Shown here: in pieces, positions 16,874 to 24,372 of the stretch
Layout: each line of letters begins with the position of its first letter
Numbering within the stretch: position 1 is the first letter of the stretch
Source of the DNA: JAFAHZ01 sp035656415
GTDB lineage: Bacteria; Vulcanimicrobiota; Vulcanimicrobiia; Vulcanimicrobiales; Vulcanimicrobiaceae
Direction: 5' to 3'
Assembly: GCA_035656415.1 (NCBI GenBank)
Contig: DASRSM010000158.1
Coordinates: 1 to 42,442 of the forward strand
Length of the DNA: 42,442 nucleotides
Translations under genes and position numbers: made by a program
The notes under the pieces: generated by a model
Seen by the model: only the letters and a program-made list of their open reading frames with translations
Database searches by the model: none
What the model was told of the DNA's origin: nothing

Positions 16874-17791
16874 ATGTCCACGTGTCCGAAATGCGGTAAA
16901 GCGGTCGGTTCGGAGAAGGTCTGCCAAGCGTGCGGGGCTCAGACCGCCGTTGGCCGGCGGGCGACGATCGACGAAGCGCGCTTCGAATCGCTGACCGATG
17001 CCGTCATCGCAAGTTATGCGAGCGACGCAAAGCGGAAGAGGTTCGACATACGCAAAGGTGCCCTCTGGTTTGCGCTTGCGGCGTGCATCGCCGCCGCATT
17101 CTTCGTAGGCTTGTTTTCCGGACGCGGGTTGCAGCTTCGTTCTTCAGGCCCGGACGCTGCGACGATCACGCCCGACCAATTTCCTTCGCCGATTTCCTCG
17201 GTCGTCAACGTCGTGCAACACACGCCGGGACCGCGAAAGCCCGCGCCTACGCCAAAACCGACTCCAAAACCGACGGCCTCGCCGTCGCCCGCACCGACGG
17301 CGACGCCCACGGCAACGCCTGCGCCCTCGCCGACGCCGACGCATAAACCGAAACCCAAACCGAAAGGGAAGCGCAAGGGACCGCCGCGCTTGACGCCGGG
17401 CAACGCTGTCGACATCGTGAGAAGCAATGAAGATTTGACGGTCGGCGGCGTCGGAAGTTGTGAAGGCGAAGACGTCACGATCGCGTCGGGCGACTATCCG
17501 CGCGGATGCACGATCTTCAGCGGTACGGTCATCGGTCAGTTAGCGGATGGAGTCGGAACCGCCGTTATGGTACCGGTCGGCACGAGCGGATCGCTCGACG
17601 ACGTCGACTACGCCTTACTGTACGTGCGGAACCGAGGCGGGCGGCAGCCGCGGTATATCGGGATTCTTTCCGGAGACGGAACCGGCCGCCTAGCAGTACG
17701 CCTCGAGAACGGCCTTATTGTCGAACAGAACGGCGTGCACGCGAAGTATTCGCGATTCAACGGCATCCAGTTGCTGCAGGTTACTCCTTGA
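16874..17791 (+). CDS. Zinc-ribbon, single-helix membrane protein with Pro/Thr linker
   Basis: A 305-residue protein from the ATG at 16874. Its N-terminus is a zinc ribbon (CPKCGKAVGSEKVCQACG). A cytoplasmic stretch leads to one membrane helix (LWFALAACIAAAFFVGLF, about 75-93), a linker of KPTP/SPTP repeats (about 125-175) that should cross the envelope, and an outer beta domain (VDIVRSNEDLTVGGVGSCEG, TIFSGTVIGQLADG, GILSGDGTGRL). Ligand or function is not known to me. The fold order resembles a sensor or anchor protein. It overlaps the convergent YceI gene by 11 bases. Confidence 0.7.
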   Translation: MSTCPKCGKAVGSEKVCQACGAQTAVGRRATIDEARFESLTDAVIASYASDAKRKRFDIRKGALWFALAACIAAAFFVGLFSGRGLQLRSSGPDAATITPDQFPSPISSVVNVVQHTPGPRKPAPTPKPTPKPTASPSPAPTATPTATPAPSPTPTHKPKPKPKGKRKGPPRLTPGNAVDIVRSNEDLTVGGVGSCEGEDVTIASGDYPRGCTIFSGTVIGQLADGVGTAVMVPVGTSGSLDDVDYALLYVRNRGGRQPRYIGILSGDGTGRLAVRLENGLIVEQNGVHAKYSRFNGIQLLQVTP

Positions 17792-18326
17792 TCGCCTCCA
17801 CGTCGAGCGTGATCGCGACCCGTCTGCCGACGACGATTCCGTCGTTCGGTAAATCGCCGTTCCAGCTCACGCCGAAATCGTAGCGATCGATGGTCGTGCG
17901 CGCCGTAAAACCCGCGCGCGTCTTCGGTCCTTTGTCGACGCCGTCTTCCCACCACGGCGTTTCCCACGTTCCCAGGTGCGTTACCTCGAGCGTCACCGGG
18001 CGCGTAACTCCGCGGATCGTGAGATCGCCGGTGACGCGATAATCGTTAGGGCCAACTTCTTCGACGCCCGTGCTTTTGAACGTCATCTTCGGATATTGCT
18101 CGCACGACAAAAAATCGGCGCTTTTGAGGTGATCGTCGCGCATCGTTTCGCCCGTCCAGCACGTCGACGCGTCGATCGCCGTTTCCACCACGAGCGCGCG
18201 CGGATTTGCCGGATCGAACTCCAGCTTACCGGTAATGTTCTTGAACGATCCCCGCACCCACGTCACCATCATGTGACGTGCGCAAAACTCCGCGGCGCTG
18301 TGACCGGGCTCAAAAAACCACTTCAT
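17781..18326 (-). CDS. YceI-family lipocalin-like protein
   Basis: A 181-residue YceI domain over its whole length: GHSAAEFCARHMMVTWVRG at the start, TMRDDHLKSADFLSCEQYP in the middle and DLTIRGVTRPVTLEVTHLG later are family hallmarks. YceI proteins fold as lipocalin-like barrels that bind isoprenoids such as polyprenyl quinones. No signal peptide is visible, so this one is probably cytoplasmic. AAAGGAGGTTCTC before the ATG is a strong ribosome site. Last gene of the DUF427-DUF4760-like-DUF2214-YceI operon. Confidence 0.88.
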   Translation of the reverse strand: MKWFFEPGHSAAEFCARHMMVTWVRGSFKNITGKLEFDPANPRALVVETAIDASTCWTGETMRDDHLKSADFLSCEQYPKMTFKSTGVEEVGPNDYRVTGDLTIRGVTRPVTLEVTHLGTWETPWWEDGVDKGPKTRAGFTARTTIDRYDFGVSWNGDLPNDGIVVGRRVAITLDVEAIKE

Positions 18327-18347
18327 GAGAACCTCCTTTGTAAAAAA

Positions 18348-18797
18348 CTAGATACCGTTGGCCATCAACGTCGCGCACAACGGAATCAACGCAAAAACCC
18401 CCACTTGCACCCAAAGAAAGCCGCGGATCCGCCGATACTCGGCGTCGCCGAGCGCAACGGATCCGTCCGGACCGGTCTGTTTATCCATATGAATGTACGC
18501 AATCGTCGGCATTGCCGACAGTCCCGCGACGACGGCCACGAGCGCCATCTTCGTCCAAAAGACCGGGTTGTGGCTATAGAACGCCGAGCCTTTTGCACCG
18601 AAAAACAACAACGCGAGACCGCTGGCGACGACCAATCCAGCGACGATCCCGTACCAGCGATCGACGATCTGCAGTTGTTTGAGCGTATCGCGCGCGATCG
18701 TTTGCCTGAAGAGCACGATCTCGACGACCAAGATGCTCGCGAGCGAGAAGATGCAGAGGAAATGAACGAAGTGGAGAAGAGCGTCGCGAAGGATCAT
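18348..18797 (-). CDS. DUF2214 family membrane protein
   Basis: A 149-residue protein with four hydrophobic helices. The motif FYSHNPVFWTKMALVAVV is typical of DUF2214 (PF09980), an uncharacterised family of small inner-membrane proteins. Its ATG overlaps the upstream gene's TGA (ATGA), so translation is coupled. Function unknown. Confidence 0.82.
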   Translation of the reverse strand: MILRDALLHFVHFLCIFSLASILVVEIVLFRQTIARDTLKQLQIVDRWYGIVAGLVVASGLALLFFGAKGSAFYSHNPVFWTKMALVAVVAGLSAMPTIAYIHMDKQTGPDGSVALGDAEYRRIRGFLWVQVGVFALIPLCATLMANGI

Positions 18798-19336
18798 TGG
18801 TCAACTCCGGTGATGCGCGAGTCGCGTTGCAAGCTACCGTAAAATCGATCGATTTCCCCAGCAGCAATATACGCTTTCGCCCGCATTGCGAGATGTTCCC
18901 AGATCGACGCAAAATGCGGAATTCCTCGGCGGCGCAGATAAACGGCTTCTGCAAGATGATCCCATAAGCGGTCGATCTCGTCGGCGTACTTCAAGAGGAT
19001 GAGGCGTTCCGTGATACTTCGGTGGATGATCAGCATCGACAAGGTATCGAGAAACCGAAGCAGCGTTTCGATTGGCTGGAATTCCGGCACGCCCTGGGGC
19101 TGGGCCAGCCGATCGCGCAGCGTTCGATCGGTCTGAGTCAGGAGGGCAAACTCCGCGTACGAGCGGAAGGCTTCGGCAGCGTTGGCCGACTCGAGGCGAT
19201 CGGCCAGGTGAAGGTAGATCGTGATCTCGTTGGCATTGCGAATGTGACGGATTTGCAATACCGCGGCAATTGCGGCTACGCCGACGACGAACGCCGAAGC
19301 CACCGAGGCGATGGCCGCAATCCAACTCGCATCCAT
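18794..19336 (-). CDS. DUF4760-like membrane-anchored protein
   Basis: A 180-residue protein with one N-terminal helix (WIAAIASVASAFVVGVAAIA) followed by a soluble helical region containing IYLHLADRLESANAAEAF, LLRFLDTLSMLIIH and HFASIWEHLAMRAKAYI. This layout is like the DUF4760 family. It starts five bases after the DUF427 stop and overlaps the DUF2214 start by four bases, so it belongs in the same operon. Role unknown. Confidence 0.65.
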   Translation of the reverse strand: MDASWIAAIASVASAFVVGVAAIAAVLQIRHIRNANEITIYLHLADRLESANAAEAFRSYAEFALLTQTDRTLRDRLAQPQGVPEFQPIETLLRFLDTLSMLIIHRSITERLILLKYADEIDRLWDHLAEAVYLRRRGIPHFASIWEHLAMRAKAYIAAGEIDRFYGSLQRDSRITGVDQ

Positions 19337-19341
19337 CGAGC

Positions 19342-19731
19342 TTACTTTACGTCTCCGTCAACCTCGATCCCGTCGACGCGATCGGGATAGAACGCCATAT
19401 AGTCTTTAATCCCGGCGACTGCCGGATACGGATTCTCGTACGACCAGATGGCATTTTCGGAGCGACGACCGCCGCTCGAGATCGTATAATACGATGCTTC
19501 GCCTTTATAGGGTCAATAGCTCGCATGGGCCGTGCGTTCGAGAAGCGACACGTCCACGTCGCTGCGAGGAATGTAGTGGACCACGGGATAGTCGGACTCG
19601 CGCATAGCGATCGCGTTGCGCGTGTCGGCAACCATTTGCCCACCGAGTCGAACGACGACGTGTTCCGGCGTGGGTTCTACCGCGATCGGATGATCGGGTC
19701 CGGGGATCTTGGGAGTACGTTGAGTGCTCAT
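19342..19731 (-). CDS. DUF427 protein with in-frame TGA at the conserved Cys (candidate selenoprotein)
   Basis: Reading through one TGA (19513-19515) gives a 129-residue, full-length DUF427 protein. Before it: PGPDHPIAVEPTPEHVVVRL, DYPVVHYIPRSDVDVSLLER and TAHASY. Directly after it: PYKGEASYYTISSGG, NAIWSYENPYPAVAGIKDYM and AFYPDRVDGIEV. The family motif here is Y-C-P-[YF]-K-G, so TGA replaces the Cys (position 73) exactly, with no other damage in 56 downstream residues. The frame ends in TAA. Inverted repeats follow the TGA (19481-19495; 19460-19477). Given that this genome's selD itself carries Sec, recoding is likely; a Cys-to-stop mutation or sequencing error is the alternative. Function of DUF427 is unknown. 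First gene of a four-gene operon. Confidence 0.75.
19460..19495 (-). promoter_or_regulatory. Hairpins downstream of the DUF427 TGA (possible SECIS)
   Basis: Two inverted repeats follow the TGA. ATCGTAT-T-ATACGAT (19495-19481) begins 17 bases after it but has an AU loop without G. GAGCGGC-GGTC-GTCGCTC (19477-19460) has a seven-pair stem with one G-U pair and a GGUC loop like that of E. coli fdhF, but its loop lies about 42 bases from the TGA, beyond the usual 16-37. Either or neither may be the SECIS. Confidence 0.35.
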
Positions 19732-19812
19732 AGTGCGCCACACGACTCTCCGCGTTCCGCGAAAGGTTTCATCGGCCCCGGCCGAAGATCGTTGAAACGG
19801 AGGTCACACGAT

Positions 19813-21372
19813 TTGCTGAGCCGGCGCCGGTTTCTCACGTCGGGAGCTTCGGCTGCCGCGTTCGCGTCGATAGGGGGTTCCTTATCGGCGTGTTCCGCTA
19901 CAGGCAGCTCGCTGCCCGCTTCCCGCCTCGACTTGTTGCGGTCGGCGATCGACGGTCGCGTCATCGCGCCTGCAGATTCCGCATACGGCATCGCCAGCCA
20001 GCCGTGGAACGCCCGCTTTGCCGGCGTTCTTCCGCAGGCGGTCGTCGTCGTCGCAAATGCGAACGACGTGGCGCAAGCGATCGGATTCGCGCGCGAATAC
20101 AAACTGAGCTTTGCAATGCGTAATGGCCGCCACAGCTTCGCCGGGTTTTCTGCGAACGCGGGGCTTATCGTCGACGTATCGGCGCTCACAACCGTTCGCA
20201 TCGACCGAGGAGCGGAAGAAGCGACCTTCGGAGCCGGACTCACCAATCTGCCGTTGTTCACGAAGCTGTGGCCGGCGCGCATGACGGTTCCCGCCGGAAC
20301 GTGTCCTACCGTCGGACTGAGCGGGCTTAGCGCTGCCGGAGGATTCGGGAGATTGTCGCGCCTGTACGGCCTTACGTGCGACAACATCCTGGAGGTGAAG
20401 CTCGTTACCGCATCGGGAGATCTCGTGACGGCGAATCACCGCGAGAACGCCGAACTGTTTTGGGCGTGCCGCGGTGGCGGCGGCGGCAATTTCGGTGCGG
20501 CAGTCGAGTTCACGGCGCGACTGCATCCGGTCGACATGCTGTTCACGGAGAGCCAGTTTACGTTTCCGATCGCAAGCGGCGCTCGCGTGATGACCGCTTT
20601 TCAGGAATGGGTCGCGGAACTGCCCGACAACGGCCATTGCTGGACCGAGATTCACACCGGCTCGCCCAAAGACGGTGCGTCGGTTGAAGTTGAGTTCACG
20701 TTCGCAGGTCCCGAACGTCGCGCGCGCGCGCTCGGCGAAGAACTCATTCGGGCCGCCGGCGTTGCTCCCAGCGCCACGTCGATTGTAACGGAACCGTTTA
20801 TATCTGCGATGCGCGACTCGCTGTGCGCCGGACTACGTCCCGATGAATGCGCGTACACCGGAGTTTCTCCACATGGCGTTCTCGCGCGTCCCGCGTTTTA
20901 TGCGAAATCCGATTTAATGCGCAAACCGTGGCCGTCGGAACCCTTCGAAGCGCTCGTCGACGCGATTCAAAAGCGTCAAGCCGATCGGGTACTGACGCCC
21001 GTGGATTTTCAAGGCGCCGTGAACATCGGAAAGATCGCTTTCGAAACGGCCGGCGGAGCCATCGCGCGGGCGCCGGCTTCGCCGTCTGCTTTCGCACACC
21101 GCGACATCACCTACGTCGTGCAGTATCAATCGCGGTGGCGTCCCGGTTCGAGCGATTCGGTCGCCAACGCCAACGTCGAATGGACGCAAGCGATGTACGA
21201 TTCGGTGCGGCCGTGGCTTTCCGGCAGCGCGTACCAGGGATACGCCGATCGCGATCTTCCGGATTGGCAGCAGCAATACTACGGCTCCAGCTTGCAGCGG
21301 CTGCGGGCGATCAAACGTAAGTACGACCCGGACAGCGTCTTCAGCTATCCGCAATCGATAGCGCCGGGCTAG
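19813..21372 (+). CDS. BBE-type FAD-linked oxidase (FAD_binding_4 plus berberine domain)
   Basis: A 519-residue flavoprotein from a TTG at 19813, chosen for GGAGG about ten bases upstream and because LLSRRRFLTSGASAAAFASI then forms a twin-arginine/lipoprotein-like export signal ending at LSACS. The FAD domain has VVVANANDVAQAIGFAREY, then MRNGRHSFAGFS, whose His is the usual covalent flavin site, and AGTCPTVGLSG, whose Cys is the second covalent site in bicovalent members. The end has YADRDLPDWQQQYYGSSLQR and YDPDSVFSYPQSI, the berberine domain. Such enzymes oxidise sugars, alkaloids or alcohols using O2. Substrate unknown. Divergent from the DUF427 operon, 81 bases apart. Confidence 0.87.
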   Translation: MLSRRRFLTSGASAAAFASIGGSLSACSATGSSLPASRLDLLRSAIDGRVIAPADSAYGIASQPWNARFAGVLPQAVVVVANANDVAQAIGFAREYKLSFAMRNGRHSFAGFSANAGLIVDVSALTTVRIDRGAEEATFGAGLTNLPLFTKLWPARMTVPAGTCPTVGLSGLSAAGGFGRLSRLYGLTCDNILEVKLVTASGDLVTANHRENAELFWACRGGGGGNFGAAVEFTARLHPVDMLFTESQFTFPIASGARVMTAFQEWVAELPDNGHCWTEIHTGSPKDGASVEVEFTFAGPERRARALGEELIRAAGVAPSATSIVTEPFISAMRDSLCAGLRPDECAYTGVSPHGVLARPAFYAKSDLMRKPWPSEPFEALVDAIQKRQADRVLTPVDFQGAVNIGKIAFETAGGAIARAPASPSAFAHRDITYVVQYQSRWRPGSSDSVANANVEWTQAMYDSVRPWLSGSAYQGYADRDLPDWQQQYYGSSLQRLRAIKRKYDPDSVFSYPQSIAPG

Positions 21373-21378
21373 GCAGGA

Positions 21379-21402
21379 TTATTGAAACAGTCGTTTCAAT
21401 AA
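21379..21402. promoter_or_regulatory. Perfect 10-bp palindrome upstream of GT39 gene
   Basis: TTATTGAAAC at 21379-21388 and GTTTCAATAA at 21393-21402 are exact reverse complements around AGTC. It is AT-rich, lies seven bases after the flavoenzyme stop, and has no U-tract behind it. It looks more like a dimeric repressor site (TetR/MarR type) than a terminator, but a hairpin ending the upstream message is possible. Confidence 0.55.
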
Positions 21403-21417
21403 CCTCCCGCCAGGAGG
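21403..21417 (+). promoter_or_regulatory. Hairpin enclosing the GT39 ribosome binding site
   Basis: CCTCC (21403-21407) can pair with GGAGG (21413-21417), which is the Shine-Dalgarno site six bases before the ATG at 21424. The five-base loop is CGCCA. Pairing would hide the ribosome site, so translation may be controlled. Confidence 0.5.
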
Positions 21418-21423
21418 GCGGCC

Positions 21424-23193
21424 ATGAATAGAGGCGGGCGATGGGCGGCCTGGAGCGTGGCGGTGGTGGTGGCGCTGGTTCATCTTGCGGCCGCAGACCG
21501 ATACGGGGCCTTCCGAAACGAGCTGTATTTTATCGTCTGCGGACGCCATCCGGCGTTGGGGTACGTCGATCAGCCGCCCCTGGTGCCGCTGCTGGCCGCG
21601 ATAACGCAGTTCGTGGGAACGCACGTTTGGGCGTTGCGTCTGCCCGCGGTGATTGCCGCCGTTTTACTCATTCCCGTGACGGTCTCACTCGCGCAACTGT
21701 TGGGCGCGAGCACGCGCGCAGCGTGGTTGTGCGCGGTCGCGGCCGCCACTTCGCCGCTGCTCGTCGCAATGACGGCCGCGCTGTCGACGTCGACCTTCGA
21801 GCCGCTCGACTTTACGCTTATAGCGTACCTCGTTACGCGCGCGATCGTACGCGACGATCCTCGGTCGTTCTGGTGGGCAGGCGTCGTCGCCGGCCTCGCT
21901 TTCGAGGCGAAGTACGGCGTCATCATGTGGGCTGTCGGACTCGTAGTTGGTCTCGTGCTTGCCGGTCCGCGTTCGGTGCTGCGTTCGCGCGATCTGTGGA
22001 TTGGTTTGACTATCGCCGTCGTCATCGCTTTGCCGAACGTCGTATGGCAACTCGTGCACGGTCTTCCGTTCTTGGAACTCGTGCGCGACGACAACGCCGG
22101 CAATCTTACCGGAACGCCGGCGGCGTTTATCTTCGACCAAATCTTCTCCGTGAACGTCGTGCTGGCGCCGCTTTGGCTGACGGGAATCATCGCGCCATTT
22201 GCAATGAAGCGCCTCTCGACGGCGCGATTTCTCGCGATCGCGTTCGTCGTCACGGCAGCAATCGTTATGACGACGCATGGGAAGAACTACTATCTCGCCG
22301 GTGCATATCCGACGATGTTTGCCGCCGGCGCTGCCGCATTTAGCGCGGCTCCTCGCATCGCGATCGCCCTTTGGTCACTCCTGGCGACCGCGAACGCCGT
22401 GCTGGCGTTACCGCTGGTCTTACCCGTGATGCCGCCCGAGGGGTTGAAGCGGATGATGGATCGCATGGCGTTCCGGCCGCCGCCGATCGAGCGCGCATGC
22501 ATCGGGGCACCGATCATGTGTCAGCTTGCCGACGAGTTCGGGTGGCCGGACCTCGCGCAGCGAGTCGAACGCGTTTACGACGCGCTGCCGCCGGACGAGC
22601 GCGCGAAAGCTGCGATACTTACGTCCAACTACGGCGAGGCAGCGGCGATCGACGTATTCGGACGAGACCTTCCGCCGGCGCTGAGCGGTAACAATCAGTA
22701 TTATCTGTGGGGACCGCGCGGCTACGACGGCTCCGCGGCGATTATCGTCAACACCGATGCCGCGAAGTGGTCGAAGCTCTGCGATTCCGCGCGCGCCGTC
22801 GCTACGTTCGGCGAGTCACCCTACTCGATGCCGTACGAACGCGGCCGGCAGATCGTGCTATGTACGGGAATGCATCCGTCGCTCGCGGATTTGTGGCCGC
22901 GGCTCAAACATTACGGCGTCGAAAATCTCGGTGATGAAACGTTCGAGACGTTACGAGCAGCGCAGGGTCAGGACGGCGAGGTCGTCGGGATGGCGTTCGG
23001 GCGTAACGAAGGAGCGAATCTCGAGCGCCGGATGACCGGCGTTGCGCACCGACTGGCTCGCGAGGGCTTGCACGAGCCGCTCTTGGCCGCCCAGATAGTC
23101 GTGTTCGGCTTCCAAAAGACCGTCGGTAAAGAAGACGACGAACGAGCCAGGCTCGAGATCGATCGTTTGCGTCTTTTGGTTCGACGGCTTTAG
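21424..23193 (+). CDS. GT39-family membrane glycosyltransferase (PMT/ArnT-like)
   Basis: A 589-residue, multi-helix protein. YGAFRNELYFIVCGRHPALG and YVDQPPLVPLLAAI near the N-terminus are typical of GT-C dolichyl/polyprenyl-phosphate sugar transferases, with the catalytic acidic residue in the first outer loop. Helices run to about residue 345, then a periplasmic domain with ILTSNYGEAAAIDVFGRDLP and ADLWPRLKHYG. Family members normally end near that last motif; here the frame runs on about 80 residues, all antisense to the phosphatase gene, so the original stop was probably lost. Substrate unknown. Confidence 0.83.
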   Translation: MNRGGRWAAWSVAVVVALVHLAAADRYGAFRNELYFIVCGRHPALGYVDQPPLVPLLAAITQFVGTHVWALRLPAVIAAVLLIPVTVSLAQLLGASTRAAWLCAVAAATSPLLVAMTAALSTSTFEPLDFTLIAYLVTRAIVRDDPRSFWWAGVVAGLAFEAKYGVIMWAVGLVVGLVLAGPRSVLRSRDLWIGLTIAVVIALPNVVWQLVHGLPFLELVRDDNAGNLTGTPAAFIFDQIFSVNVVLAPLWLTGIIAPFAMKRLSTARFLAIAFVVTAAIVMTTHGKNYYLAGAYPTMFAAGAAAFSAAPRIAIALWSLLATANAVLALPLVLPVMPPEGLKRMMDRMAFRPPPIERACIGAPIMCQLADEFGWPDLAQRVERVYDALPPDERAKAAILTSNYGEAAAIDVFGRDLPPALSGNNQYYLWGPRGYDGSAAIIVNTDAAKWSKLCDSARAVATFGESPYSMPYERGRQIVLCTGMHPSLADLWPRLKHYGVENLGDETFETLRAAQGQDGEVVGMAFGRNEGANLERRMTGVAHRLAREGLHEPLLAAQIVVFGFQKTVGKEDDERARLEIDRLRLLVRRL

Positions 23194-24243
23194 CTCGCGG
23201 AAGCCGAGCGGCAGTCCGCGCTGGGTAAACGGGTCCACGACGACGCGCTCTCGTTCGTTCCAACACAGCGGACCGGGATGCCCGGCTGCGACGCAGCTCA
23301 ACGTGCGGCGTTGCGTATCTACCACCGCGATGCAGGCGGTAGCGAAAATGTCCTTTTCCATTTCTTGTTTGATCAGCACGTCGGCCGCTTCCAGCACCTT
23401 CAGCAGGTCGGGCTCCATGAACATGGCGATGCGAAGCGCGTTTCGCAGATTTCCCATGAACGCGGCTGCGTCGACGCCGTGCCCGGAAATGTCGCCGATA
23501 GAAATGCCGAAGCGGCCGCCGGGACATTCGAACGCGTCGAACCAATCGCCGCCGACGAGCATCTCGCTCGAAGCCGGTTCGTAAAGCGAGTCGAGCTCGA
23601 AGCCCGGCACTATCGGCAGAATTTTCGGCAGCGCCGCAAGCTGAAAACGTGTCGACACGTCCTTTGCCGTCTGGTGAAGCTTTGCCGTGCCGATTGCCGC
23701 GCCGCAGCGCTTTCCGAGGTCCTCGGCCAACTCGAGCGCGTCGGCATCGTATTGAAGGTTGCTATAGTCGGTGTACACCAAAGCGATCGCGCCCAAGACC
23801 TCTTCTTGCGCGATCAGCGGCACGATGATGAACGAACGGACGCCGGTGTCGAGGATGAACTGAACGTATTGCGAGCTTCCGCCGGCAAATTTGATCGAAT
23901 CGACGTCGATCTGCGGAACGAGCAGGCTTTTCCCTCTGCGCACGGCCGCCTCGAACCACGCGCGCGGTCCATGAGGATCGTTCATCAGCGCGAGGGTGCG
24001 GTGACGCAGCCGTTCCGAACGTTCGGGAACGACGTGTGCCGCTGCGACGACCTGCAACTCGTCGTTGTCGTCGAACAAGTACATCGTTGCGGTATCGGCA
24101 ACGGTTCGAACCGCCGCTTCGCAAATGCGCCGCAGCGTATCGTCGTAGGGCAGGGCTTCGCCGAAGATCGATCCGACCTCGGCGAAAAAGGCGAGATAAC
24201 GCCTCTCGAGAGGCGTCTCGTGCGGCCCCGGGGGCGAGTGCAT
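22951..24243 (-). CDS. GAF-domain PP2C (SpoIIE/RsbU-type) serine phosphatase
   Basis: A 430-residue cytoplasmic signalling protein. Residues about 20-190 are a GAF domain (SFIIVPLIAQEEVLGAIALV). After a short helical link (LHQTAKDVSTRFQLAALPKI) comes a SpoIIE-type PP2C domain with VGGDWFDAF, FGISIGDISGHGVDAAAFMG and HPDDLAVLTLR, which supply the metal-binding Asp residues. Such enzymes dephosphorylate anti-sigma antagonists in partner-switching stress control; no RsbV/RsbW partner is in the window. The 3' end overlaps the GT39 reading frame by 243 bases. Confidence 0.9.
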   Translation of the reverse strand: MHSPPGPHETPLERRYLAFFAEVGSIFGEALPYDDTLRRICEAAVRTVADTATMYLFDDNDELQVVAAAHVVPERSERLRHRTLALMNDPHGPRAWFEAAVRRGKSLLVPQIDVDSIKFAGGSSQYVQFILDTGVRSFIIVPLIAQEEVLGAIALVYTDYSNLQYDADALELAEDLGKRCGAAIGTAKLHQTAKDVSTRFQLAALPKILPIVPGFELDSLYEPASSEMLVGGDWFDAFECPGGRFGISIGDISGHGVDAAAFMGNLRNALRIAMFMEPDLLKVLEAADVLIKQEMEKDIFATACIAVVDTQRRTLSCVAAGHPGPLCWNERERVVVDPFTQRGLPLGFRELKPSNQKTQTIDLEPGSFVVFFTDGLLEAEHDYLGGQERLVQALASQSVRNAGHPALEIRSFVTPERHPDDLAVLTLRCS

Positions 24244-24372
24244 CGCCTAAATCTTCCTAGGGCCGGGCCATTGCGCCTTCGGCCGCCTGTATTGTCTTGA
24301 ATAAGCGAGCGATGGCCTGATAGGTTTGCCATGCCGGCAGACAGGGCGGCGCCCAGAGCGCGGTAATAACAG

